Of a stretch of 10,575 nt of DNA, positions 1-6,619 are shown piece by piece (position 1 is the first letter of the stretch; each line of letters starts with the position of its first letter). The notes beneath the pieces are model-generated. The model ran no database searches. It saw nothing but the letters and a program-made list of their open reading frames with translations, and was not told the origin of the DNA. Origin of the DNA: Chersky-822 sp035509195 (GTDB lineage: Bacteria; Actinomycetota; Actinomycetes; Streptosporangiales; Streptosporangiaceae). The position numbers were made by a program, and so were the translations under genes. Location of the stretch: NCBI GenBank assembly GCA_035509195.1, contig DATJLT010000196.1:1-10575 (forward strand). The letters run 5' to 3'.

Positions 1-297
1 TACGGCGTGAATGTCGTCAAGCCGAAGGTGAATACCTGTGTTCGGGCCTTTCGTGATGCCCCAGCCTTCGCGCTCGCTCTTGCCGAGCCCGAGCAGGTGC
101 TCACAGGCTCGCCAGCGAGCGGAATGCGACCAGAACCAGGGGTCACGCTTCCTGGCGTTGACTTGAAGGTCATCGGCGAAGCCGATGCCCAGACGCAGTG
201 CGGCGGCCAGATGCGGCACGACGCACTCAGCGATCGGCAGCACGTCCTGAGGCGTCGGCATGATCTCGACCGAAGGGGGTGTGGAATTCATGTTCAT
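1..297 (-). CDS. Unrecognised protein, C-terminus cut by the left window edge
   Basis: A minus-strand reading frame stays open from an ATG at 297 to the left edge, giving 99 residues with no stop. The protein begins MNMNSTPPSVEIMPTPQ and later shows an aromatic and basic stretch with RKRDPWFWSHSARW, then HLLGLGKSEREGWG near the edge. I do not recognise a family; no membrane segment or signal peptide is visible, so it is probably cytoplasmic. Two in-frame ATGs (297 and 291) are possible starts, and neither has a convincing Shine-Dalgarno. A TAATAG box at 299-304 would place the transcript start near 291, so translation may begin leaderless at 291. It lies about 150 bp downstream of the secretion operon, in the same direction, but is separated by a terminator-like hairpin and has its own candidate promoter. 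The plus-strand frame across the same bases looks like its antisense shadow. Confidence 0.55.
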   Translation of the reverse strand, partial: MNMNSTPPSVEIMPTPQDVLPIAECVVPHLAAALRLGIGFADDLQVNARKRDPWFWSHSARWRACEHLLGLGKSEREGWGITKGPNTGIHLRLDDIHAV

Positions 298-298
298 A

Positions 299-328
299 CT
301 ATTAGCAGGATTCCCACACCGCTGTCAG
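299..328 (-). promoter_or_regulatory. Possible promoter giving a leaderless transcript
   Basis: On the minus strand a CTGACA box (323-328) is followed by an 18-base spacer and TAATAG (299-304), the latter preceded by TGC as in extended -10 elements. The transcription start would fall near 291-293, at the second in-frame ATG of the edge gene, so the mRNA could be leaderless. The -10 ends in G rather than the preferred T, so this is a moderate match only. An overlapping TAGTAT at 296-301 fits the -10 rule better but sits on the first ATG. Confidence 0.35.
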
Positions 329-349
329 GCGGACGCGCCGACACGGGCG

Positions 350-419
350 GATCTGGGGTAACGATCACGAAAAGCTGGGGGCCAGCAAGATCAACTAGAC
401 TCCGACGCTACCCCTGATC
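350..419. repeat. Long inverted repeat between the operon end and the edge gene
   Basis: GATCTGGGGTAACG (350-363) and CGCTACCCCTGATC (406-419) are inverted copies matching at 12 of 14 positions, separated by 42 bases. The terminator-like hairpin at 374-386 lies inside the interval. The pair could be two operator half-sites upstream of the edge gene, or the base of a long RNA stem after the secretion operon. The matching is visible directly; the role is inferred. Confidence 0.45.
370..386 (-). terminator. Candidate intrinsic terminator after the secretion operon
   Basis: Read on the minus strand, GCTGG-CCC-CCAGC forms a five-pair all-strong stem with a three-base loop and is followed at once by TTTT. 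It lies about 60 bp past the stop codon of the cell-wall hydrolase, the last gene of the operon. The stem is short and the T-run brief, so termination may be partial. Confidence 0.45.
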
Positions 420-424
420 TGCGG

Positions 425-440
425 TTTTACTTTCGTAAAA
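425..440 (-). other. Small A/T hairpin just after the hydrolase stop codon
   Basis: TTTTAC and GTAAAA form a six-pair stem; on the minus-strand RNA the loop is GAAA, a GNRA-type tetraloop. It begins 7 bases after the TAG of the NlpC/P60 gene. An A/T-rich stem is unusual in this GC-rich DNA. It could assist termination or protect the mRNA 3' end; it is too weak to be a strong terminator by itself. Confidence 0.3.
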
Positions 441-446
441 AGCCCC

Positions 447-1442
447 CTAGGCGATCCGGCGCATGGCGACGATGACCGGCGACCATTCGGACAGCGGCGT
501 GAGCTGGACGTCCTGGCCAGGCTCAGGCGCCTGGATGACCAGCCCGTCGCCGATATACATGCCGACGTGACCAGGGCTGCTCGGCGAGCCGTCGGCGCCC
601 GCCAGGAACAGCAGGTCACCGGGCCGCAGCGAGCTGACCGAGTACACCGGCGTGCCGACGTTCACCTGCGAGTACGTCGTGCGGGGCAGCGGTATCCCGC
701 CGGCCCGGTAGGCCTGCTGCACCAGGGAAGAGCAGTCGCAGTGCAGCGCCAGGTCGCTGCTGTGCGCGCCGGTGCATGACCCGCCGTACTGGTAGGCGGT
801 GCCGAGTTGCGCCAGCGCGAACCTGATCGCGAGGTCCACGGACACCGGTGTCCCCGCGGGAAGCCGGTAATGCCCGGGCAGCTTCGCGCTGGTGCCTGCG
901 GGCACCGCGTTGCCGGCCGAGACCGCGCAAGCGCCCGTGCCGCCGGAGAAGATGGCCGCGAGCCGGGTCGCCGGCGTCCGCCACCGCGCGTACGCACGCG
1001 GAAACGAGCCGTCCTTTGCCTGTGAAAACCCCAGGTAGAAGGCCCGCGCCGCGTAGACGGGGTTCATGATCTGGGCGATGGTCCCCGCGCCCGGCGACGG
1101 GCTCTGCCCGAAAAGGCCGACCGAGCCCGAGGAACCGTAAGGCAGGTTCTCCAGCCCAGAGTCCTGCATCGCGGCGGCGATCGCCGCGGCCTCAGCGCGC
1201 TGCGGCAGCCCGAGGCCGGCGCCGACCGAGTAGATGATCCACGCGTTCGCGACCTGGCCAGGACTGAGCGGCTGCCCTGAGACAACGTCAGAAGCCGCCG
1301 CGAAACCGCTGCCAGAGGAGGGCGCGCAGCCGAGCGCCGGGTTCGTGATCCCGCTTCCCACCGCTATCGCCGCGATCGTCACGGCGGAAACCGCAGCCGC
1401 CAGCAAGCACCCGAGCGGCACCCACAACGCACGACGGCTCAC
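447..1442 (-). CDS. Membrane-anchored NlpC/P60 cell-wall hydrolase with a transglycosylase-like domain (CwlT/TcpG-like)
   Basis: A 331-residue peptidoglycan hydrolase that probably opens the wall for a type IV secretion apparatus. Residues 7-29 form one hydrophobic anchor or signal segment. Residues 60-165 resemble the lysozyme-like domain found in actinobacterial hydrolases (QDSGLENLPYG, then VGLF, QIMNPVYAARAFYLGF), with Asp94 where the family normally has its catalytic Glu. Residues 200-331 are an NlpC/P60 domain: Cys237 in DCSSL, His292 in GHVGMYIGDG and Gln304 in the place of the third polar residue. NlpC/P60 enzymes usually cut stem-peptide bonds. The two-domain layout matches CwlT of ICEBs1 and TcpG of pCW3 (established family knowledge). 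Start GTG at 1442 lies 3 bp after the ATPase gene stop, with GGCGGTG as a weak ribosome site; it is last in the operon. A housekeeping hydrolase is less likely given this context. Confidence 0.85.
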   Translation of the reverse strand: MSRRALWVPLGCLLAAAVSAVTIAAIAVGSGITNPALGCAPSSGSGFAAASDVVSGQPLSPGQVANAWIIYSVGAGLGLPQRAEAAAIAAAMQDSGLENLPYGSSGSVGLFGQSPSPGAGTIAQIMNPVYAARAFYLGFSQAKDGSFPRAYARWRTPATRLAAIFSGGTGACAVSAGNAVPAGTSAKLPGHYRLPAGTPVSVDLAIRFALAQLGTAYQYGGSCTGAHSSDLALHCDCSSLVQQAYRAGGIPLPRTTYSQVNVGTPVYSVSSLRPGDLLFLAGADGSPSSPGHVGMYIGDGLVIQAPEPGQDVQLTPLSEWSPVIVAMRRIA

Positions 1443-1445
1443 CGT

Positions 1446-2996
1446 TCACACCGCCATCTTTTCGTTCGTCCAGAAGAGCTGCCGTTCGGCGGGCGTCAAG
1501 ATGAGGTGCACGACGTGCGAACTGGCCCGTCCGACCTTCCAGAGCGCACGGCCGATCTGCGCGGCTGACCAGGAGCCAATGTGCGCGCACTCGGTGTCGG
1601 TCAGGCCGATGATTTCCCTCGTCATCGCCAGCGGCTGGGTGTCTTGTGCCAGGCAGGCCCGCACGTCGCACGAGGAGATCAGGTTGCGCGCGATCGCCGC
1701 CTCCTCGCTGCCCGCCGTCCCCACCGCCTCGAAGTCGGCCAGCCGGTGAGTAGCAAGCACCTGAATGGTGCCCTGTGCGCGCGACAGCCGGAGGTCGGAG
1801 TCGATCTTGCGGACCATCGCCGGTATGCGCATCGACCGCCAGAGCTCGTCCCGCACGATCATGCGCACGGGGCCGCCCTCGGCGTCGATCGCGGCCTGGC
1901 CCCAGGACGACACGCACGCGAGCGTCATCGCGACGGTCTCGTCCCCCCTGCCATCGAGCCGCGACAGGTCCACGGTCTGCAATGGCGCGTCAAAGTCGGG
2001 ACGCACGGTTGTCTGCCCGTCGAAGAGCCCGGACAGCGAGCCGGTGACCATGTTGCCGAGCGCGTCGGTCAGCGGCCTGATCATGTCCCTGAGCTCGTCG
2101 ACACCGTGCTGGCGCACCCGCAGCTCGCGCGCCATGTCGGGAACCGGGTCCCGCAAGAACTGCCAGACCTGCGGGATCGTCGGGTCGTGCAGTGTCGTGG
2201 CAGCGTTCGCCTGCCCGGACGCATGCCTGATCGCCAGCGACATCGCGGCCTCTTCCGTCGGATAGAGCCCGCGTCCCAGCCGCATCGTGACCAGCGAAGA
2301 AAGGAGCGTCAGCCGGCGGCGGTGAATCTCGCCGAGCCGGTCACGCAGCAGGTCGGGGTCGGCGGGCAGGCTCTCCCCAAGCGGGCCGGCGTCCAGGGGG
2401 TTGAGCCGGTTACCCAGGCCAGGTCCGAGCTCGATCGGCGTGATCCCGAGCGCGCGGGCCAGCGGCGCGTACTCGTTCTTGATGTCACCGACCACGAAGG
2501 TAGCCACGCCATAGGCCATCAGCCGCAGCGCCAGCGCCTTCACCGTCGCCGACTTGCCCGCTCCGGGCACCCCGGTGACCAGGAGGTTCGGGTTCGTGAC
2601 CAGGCCGCGCCTCAGCCATTCGACCGGATGACAGGAAAACGACGCGCCGCTCAGGCAGTCGACGCCGAGGTAGGCGCCCACAGGCGGCAGCGGCGAGCCG
2701 TGCAGCCACGGGTAAAGACCCTGAACCTGCGCGGTAGAGCCGCGGAACACGCGCGGCGCCGGTGCCTTCGCTGCCCGTCCCGCTCCCCTGCGAGCGTGAC
2801 CGCGCCTCGGCGGTACTTCGCCCAGGTCAGATCTCGGACTGCGCCCGGCGCGTTCAGGTTCGGCGAGCTCCTCGCCTGCGATGACGCCGGCCGGAACCAG
2901 TTCGGCCGGCCTCGCCGCCGCCCTGACCAGGTCGGCCATGGACTGCACGGGCAGATCCTGGTCGGCGGGCGGCCGCCTGCTCACCAGACTTGGCAT
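1446..2996 (-). CDS. VirB4-type secretion motor ATPase, C-terminal half only
   Basis: A 516-residue AAA-like motor expected to power substrate or pilin movement at the inner face of the membrane. Residues 1-80 are a Pro/Arg/Ala-rich, probably disordered tail. The conserved part starts near 88; NPNLLVTGVPGAGKS has the Walker A loop at 142-149 (Lys148), VVGDIKNEY follows at 168-176, and MIVRDELW gives Walker B Asp383-Glu384. THRLADF near 416-422 resembles the conserved motor segment after Walker B. VirB4 proteins are usually about 800 residues with an N-terminal CagE/TrbE domain; that half is missing here and appears to be the preceding gene. The ATG at 2996 has a strong GGAGGT (3005-3010) 8 bases upstream and follows the previous stop by 3 bp, so the two are surely co-translated. 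A VirD4/TraG coupling protein is the alternative, but neighbours favour VirB4. Confidence 0.87.
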   Translation of the reverse strand: MPSLVSRRPPADQDLPVQSMADLVRAAARPAELVPAGVIAGEELAEPERAGRSPRSDLGEVPPRRGHARRGAGRAAKAPAPRVFRGSTAQVQGLYPWLHGSPLPPVGAYLGVDCLSGASFSCHPVEWLRRGLVTNPNLLVTGVPGAGKSATVKALALRLMAYGVATFVVGDIKNEYAPLARALGITPIELGPGLGNRLNPLDAGPLGESLPADPDLLRDRLGEIHRRRLTLLSSLVTMRLGRGLYPTEEAAMSLAIRHASGQANAATTLHDPTIPQVWQFLRDPVPDMARELRVRQHGVDELRDMIRPLTDALGNMVTGSLSGLFDGQTTVRPDFDAPLQTVDLSRLDGRGDETVAMTLACVSSWGQAAIDAEGGPVRMIVRDELWRSMRIPAMVRKIDSDLRLSRAQGTIQVLATHRLADFEAVGTAGSEEAAIARNLISSCDVRACLAQDTQPLAMTREIIGLTDTECAHIGSWSAAQIGRALWKVGRASSHVVHLILTPAERQLFWTNEKMAV

Positions 2997-2999
2997 GAA

Positions 3000-4538
3000 C
3001 TACCACCTCCGTTGCGGCAACCCCAGGCCGGCGGGCAGCGCGGCCAGCGCGAATCCGACGTCCTGTGCACCCCACATGCGGCGGATCTCGATCCGGGCAG
3101 CGGCGGCGTCTGCCTCGAGCGCGGCCATGGCATCGGCGATGTCACCGCTGTCGGTCACGGTGGCCGACACGTAGCCGGAGAACCTGACCAGGCCGTGGCC
3201 TGCGGCGCGCTCGGCGTCCTGTTCCTCGGCGCGGCGCTGCGCGGCTTTCTCGTGCTCTGGCACGATCTGCCCGGTGCGCTGCCGCATCCTGATCGCGACG
3301 TCACGCTGCGTCCGCTCGGCGAGTACCTGCCGTTCGGCCTCGCGCGGGCTAAGCGGCTGCAGGTACAGCGATACCGCCCGGCGCGACGTACCGTCCCCGA
3401 GCAGCGGAAACAGCGCCGTGGAGTAGACCTCGCCGCGCGGCCAGTCATAGATCTGGTAGCAGACGCTGACCCCGCTGTCGTGCCGGTAGGACCCCCACAG
3501 CGCCTCCGCCCTGACGGGCCCGGCGAGCCTCGGGTCAGTGCCGGCCGGCAACCCGGTGTGCTCGCGTCCTGACGCGGTCGCCGACTCCTCGGCGTAGCGG
3601 CGCCGCCCGAGCGGCTCGCCGCTCTCCGGGTCGAACGCGGTCCTGAACACCTCCGCTAGCTCTCGCGGTGTCAGCCAGCCCGCTACCTCAAGCTCGGCGT
3701 CACTGACGGCCGCCGCCAGCGACCTGACCTGTCGCGCCAGCACCGCGCAGGCTCCGGCCTCGCCGCCGCCGGCGGCCCTGATCGCGGCAGCCGCCCGGCG
3801 CTCGTCCATCGTGAACGCCAGCCATTCCTCACGCCGCACCGACGCGGGCGCCGCGTCGCTCAGCAGTTCGGCAGTCACCGCGAGTGCCTGGGCAGGAGCA
3901 GCTGAGACGAGGTGATTCTCGTGCCAGCTCCGCAGCCCGGCGGCCTCATCCGGCAGGCTGCGCTGGATGGCCTGGACCCGCATGATGGGGTGATTTTCCG
4001 TGCACAGTCCGGCCAGGAACCTTCCCCAGCCGCTTACCTGGCCGTCGCGCCTGCTGGTGTCGGTAAGCCCGATTCCGGCCGACTCGATCCGCGCTACGGC
4101 GGTGTAGGTGCGGTCGTGCGGGTGATAGAGGACGGCCATGGTGCGGCCCGTGCCGGTCTCCGCCGCGAGGATGCGGATCGGTGCCAGCACTCCCGGCAGG
4201 TCGAGTGGCTGCGGGCCAGCAGGATCGCTGGGTGAGGCCGGCGCGAACGCTCCGGAATGGAAGCGGTTCTGCCCGCGTGCCTTGAGAAGCTGGAAGGACA
4301 TCGCTATTACCATCCATTCGTCCACGGTGCGGCCGCCCGCGCGGAGGCAGGCGATCATGATCAGGATTGCCGCGACCGGCCACGCCACGAGCGCGTCGGA
4401 GAGCCGCCCCGCCGAGACCGGCTGCACCGCGACGAGCACGGCAAGCGCGACGAGCGCCGTACGGCGGCCGCTCATGCCGAGCAGGAAGCTCACCCGCTCG
4501 TGCTGCCAGCCACGGTAGGTCTGATCACGGCCGTTCAT
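3000..4538 (-). CDS. SCO6880-type membrane protein; PrgI-like helices fused to a VirB4 N-terminal-like region
   Basis: A 512-residue protein starting with YRGWQHERVSFLLGMSG, typical of the actinobacterial SCO6880 family, followed by two membrane helices (about 26-42 and 48-66) as in PrgI-type proteins. The remaining 440 residues are soluble, with an Arg/Glu-rich probable coiled coil at 396-446. The end, RRMWGAQDVGFALAALPAGLGL, looks like the close of a CagE/TrbE/VirB4 N-terminal domain, where VirB4 proteins have a Q-F-LP pattern before the motor. No P-loop is present. I infer that it anchors the ATPase encoded next to the membrane, the two forming a split VirB4. The ATG at 4538 overlaps the previous stop as ATGA, with GGGAG 6 bases upstream. 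Family assignment is fairly firm; the split-VirB4 reading is inference. Confidence 0.8.
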   Translation of the reverse strand: MNGRDQTYRGWQHERVSFLLGMSGRRTALVALAVLVAVQPVSAGRLSDALVAWPVAAILIMIACLRAGGRTVDEWMVIAMSFQLLKARGQNRFHSGAFAPASPSDPAGPQPLDLPGVLAPIRILAAETGTGRTMAVLYHPHDRTYTAVARIESAGIGLTDTSRRDGQVSGWGRFLAGLCTENHPIMRVQAIQRSLPDEAAGLRSWHENHLVSAAPAQALAVTAELLSDAAPASVRREEWLAFTMDERRAAAAIRAAGGGEAGACAVLARQVRSLAAAVSDAELEVAGWLTPRELAEVFRTAFDPESGEPLGRRRYAEESATASGREHTGLPAGTDPRLAGPVRAEALWGSYRHDSGVSVCYQIYDWPRGEVYSTALFPLLGDGTSRRAVSLYLQPLSPREAERQVLAERTQRDVAIRMRQRTGQIVPEHEKAAQRRAEEQDAERAAGHGLVRFSGYVSATVTDSGDIADAMAALEADAAAARIEIRRMWGAQDVGFALAALPAGLGLPQRRW

Positions 4539-5626
4539 CGTGCGCTCCCGTCTCCAGCCGCGGCCTTGGGACGCTGACCAGGCTTGGCCTGCTTTGGCTG
4601 TGCCCGCGCGGGGAGGCTGGTCCTGGCCAGCCTCGTGACATCGAGGCGGCGATCGGCCCCGGCGCGCAGTTCGTGTACAACGGCCATGGTTCTCGCCTCG
4701 GCGATCCTGCTGAGCTCCGCCGGGTCCACGCCGCCAGGCTGGCCGGCGCCGGTCTTCGTGTCCGCGCCGCGAACGCCTGCCAGCGTCCCTCCGGTCACGT
4801 GAACCTCAAGCACCGCGGCCGCCCTGGCCATCGCGGGCCAAGCGCACCCCGCCAGAAGCAGCACAAGCAGGCCGGCCAGCAGCTTTTCGACGCCCGTGCC
4901 GGGGCTTGGCACGGTAAGGCCGATCGCGAGGATCAGCGCCACGACCGGCTTGAGCGCGATGAGCTGCACCGTCGTCTTCGCAAGCTTGCGCCACCACTGC
5001 TGGCTCGCGTTGCCTACCTGTCCGGCCGCCGCGAGCGGCGAGACCGCCACGAGCACGGTCACGGCGATGCCGCGCGCCAGTAGCTGCGCCCACAGCGCGA
5101 TCGTCAGCACGATTCCGAGCACGGCCATGATCAGCGTGAGGCTGGGAGACACGTTCTGGTTGAAGCTGGCCAGGCCGGCCAGGTGCGCGGACAGCGCGGA
5201 CGTGCTGCCGAAGCTCCGCACGACGATCCAGGTCGTCAGCTCATCGGCCGCGCGGAGCGCGGTAGCGGCGACGGCCAGCGTGAGCACGAAGGCCAGTGCC
5301 GCCTTTCCCACGCCGAGCAGTCCCTGCGCGATCGGCGAACCGTCGTGAGTGACCGCCGTCCTGATCACCTGCGTCAGCAGCAAGACGGCCGCGACCAGCG
5401 CGGCGATCTCAAGCGACAGGCCGTAAACGGAACGGACGCTCGTGACGGTCAGGTCGACAGGAGGTATGGCGGTGAACGACCTGGCGAACGAGTCAAGCAA
5501 CTGTTGCGCGGCCTTGGCGAACGACAGGCAGATGCCCTCCCAGCCTGGAGGGTTCGCCGCGTTCTGCTGGCCTGCCGCGGCTACGCTCAGGCAGCCGGTC
5601 AGGTTAGAGATCGGGTCACAGGCCAC
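4535..5626 (-). CDS. Polytopic membrane protein, VirB6/TrbL-like channel component
   Basis: A 363-residue integral membrane protein probably forming the inner-membrane channel of the secretion apparatus. After an N-terminal stretch of about 60 residues with three cysteines (CDPISNLTGC and a third at 33), hydrophobic segments lie near 68-89, 104-125, 161-180, 183-202, 219-238 and 247-266. A basic, Ala/Pro-rich tail from about 290 to the end is likely cytoplasmic. SQQWWRKLAKTTV before the fifth helix resembles the loop found in TrbL/VirB6-like proteins (family recollection, not tested). GTG at 5626 is preferred because GGAGG (5636-5640) lies 9 bases upstream. The gene overlaps the preceding one by 11 bp and the next by 4 bp, so coupled translation is likely. 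Conservation of this class is low, so the name rests on topology and operon position. Confidence 0.75.
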   Translation of the reverse strand: MACDPISNLTGCLSVAAAGQQNAANPPGWEGICLSFAKAAQQLLDSFARSFTAIPPVDLTVTSVRSVYGLSLEIAALVAAVLLLTQVIRTAVTHDGSPIAQGLLGVGKAALAFVLTLAVAATALRAADELTTWIVVRSFGSTSALSAHLAGLASFNQNVSPSLTLIMAVLGIVLTIALWAQLLARGIAVTVLVAVSPLAAAGQVGNASQQWWRKLAKTTVQLIALKPVVALILAIGLTVPSPGTGVEKLLAGLLVLLLAGCAWPAMARAAAVLEVHVTGGTLAGVRGADTKTGAGQPGGVDPAELSRIAEARTMAVVHELRAGADRRLDVTRLARTSLPARAQPKQAKPGQRPKAAAGDGSAR

Positions 5627-6296
5627 TGGTCATCGCCTCCCAGCCCTTGGCGGCCGCTTCTGTGGTGCCCGGCGTCGCGAGCAGCGCCGCGGGGTCGTGG
5701 GCAGGCGGGCTGAGCAGCCGCCAGCTCCGCGGGGTCCAGGTCAGCCTGACCTCAGTCACGCCGGTGTGCTCGGCGGTACCTGACTGCGCGGTCAGGGTGT
5801 AGTCAAAGAGCAGGTACACGGTCGGCCGGTCAGGCGACCCGTCGTGCACCTGGTACATCACGGGCACGAGCAGCGCCGCCGTTCCTGGCGGCAGCGAGCC
5901 TGACGACGGCAGGCCGAGAGAACGGCGCGCGGCGATCACGCTGGCCGCCGCGTCCTGCGCGGCGGCCAGGTACGAGGGATCGGCCGCGAGCCTTGCCACC
6001 GCGGCCGCGCGATCGGGATCCAAGGTAGAGCCCAGCTCGGTCATGAACTCGACCGCCGCGCTGACCGCGCCGGCCCGCGTATGCGGGTAACGAGTGCAGA
6101 TACCGTTTACGCAGCCTGTCCCGGCGACCAGCCGGAGGGACGAGCCGTTCCTGTTGCTTTGTGGCTGAACCTGGGAGGGCCGGGCGGAGCGGCCCGCGCC
6201 AGGCTGCCTGCCTGCGGGCGCCCGGTCCAGGGCGGTGACCGCGAGCACCGCAGCGATCCCCAGCGCCAGGAGTGCGACGCCGATCCGCTTGCCCAT
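5616..6296 (-). CDS. Single-pass exported protein, possibly VirB8/TcpC-like
   Basis: A 226-residue protein with one N-terminal membrane segment (about 5-23, VALLALGIAAVLAV), a Pro/Gln/Arg-rich linker (28-50), and an external domain of about 160 residues. The motif CTRYPHTRAGAVSAAVEFM (67-85) is a pattern I associate with exported proteins of actinobacterial secretion clusters. Later β-rich stretches (VPVMYQV, TVYLLFDYTL, TEVRLTWTPRSWRLL) would suit an NTF2-like fold such as in VirB8 and TcpC, but this is inferred from size, topology and position. Cys62 and Cys67 could form a disulfide. The frame continues upstream to 6488, but that part overlaps the VirB2-like gene and has Arg-rich shadow composition, so ATG 6296, 5 bp after the preceding stop, is chosen. 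No clear Shine-Dalgarno is present; coupling to the upstream gene is likely. Confidence 0.7.
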   Translation of the reverse strand: MGKRIGVALLALGIAAVLAVTALDRAPAGRQPGAGRSARPSQVQPQSNRNGSSLRLVAGTGCVNGICTRYPHTRAGAVSAAVEFMTELGSTLDPDRAAAVARLAADPSYLAAAQDAAASVIAARRSLGLPSSGSLPPGTAALLVPVMYQVHDGSPDRPTVYLLFDYTLTAQSGTAEHTGVTEVRLTWTPRSWRLLSPPAHDPAALLATPGTTEAAAKGWEAMTSGL

Positions 6297-6301
6297 CGCG
6301 A

Positions 6302-6619
6302 TCAGCCGAGACTGAACGCGTGGTTCACGAGCGGGATGCCGATCGCGACCACGATCGCGCCGCCAACTGCCCACAGCAGCCCGGCCTTGCCCCGAGCGGC
6401 GAGATCGGCTCGGTGGCTCACGCTGCCTACCGCGATCATGCCGCCGGCGGCGACCGCCGAGCCAGCGCACGCCGCCAGCGCGATCCACTTCGTCCAGGCG
6501 AGCAGGGTGGCGATAGCGCCGCCGCCAGGGCCAGGGCTAGCTGGCGGCGGGTTCGGTATGTTCCCCAGGTAGTGCGCGCTAGCTGCTAGCAGCGACAGCG
6601 CGTGCGGAAGCTGCGACAT
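6302..6619 (-). CDS. Small two-helix membrane protein, VirB2/pilin-like
   Basis: A 105-residue protein: a mildly hydrophobic N-terminus, then NIPNPPPASPGPGGG (20-34), and two membrane helices near 38-65 and 80-100 separated by a short basic loop (SHRADLAARGK). The N-P-Pro-rich motif ahead of an AWTKWIAL helix recurs in small membrane proteins of SCO6880-type clusters; VirB2/TrbC pilins share the small size and two-helix plan. It may be the subunit of a short conduit or a channel accessory. ATG at 6619 is chosen over GTG at 6628 because AAGGGG (6628-6633) sits 8 bases before the ATG but touches the GTG. The first 41 bp lie inside the end of the ParA-like gene, implying tight co-expression. No clear signal-peptidase site is seen, so true pilin processing is unproven. 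Confidence 0.72.
   Translation of the reverse strand: MSQLPHALSLLAASAHYLGNIPNPPPASPGPGGGAIATLLAWTKWIALAACAGSAVAAGGMIAVGSVSHRADLAARGKAGLLWAVGGAIVVAIGIPLVNHAFSLG

Noticed and set aside
7..417. A 136-residue plus-strand open frame at the left edge
   Set aside because: The minus-strand frame over the same bases has better composition, and this one runs across the terminator-like hairpin and inverted repeat.
1446..2996. VirD4/TraG-type coupling protein or FtsK/TraB translocase
   Set aside because: The adjacent SCO6880-type gene and the segments around the P-loop fit VirB4 better, and there are no N-terminal membrane helices as expected for VirD4 or TraB.
1581..3572. A 663-residue plus-strand open frame
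   Set aside because: It lies antisense to the VirB4-type ATPase and the start of the SCO6880-type gene, is Arg/Gln/His-rich with no domain pattern, and is a GC-rich shadow frame.
6297..6488. N-terminal extension of the VirB8-like protein
   Set aside because: The added 64 residues are Arg-rich and fall entirely within the VirB2-like gene in another frame; the hydrophobic anchor begins right at ATG 6296.
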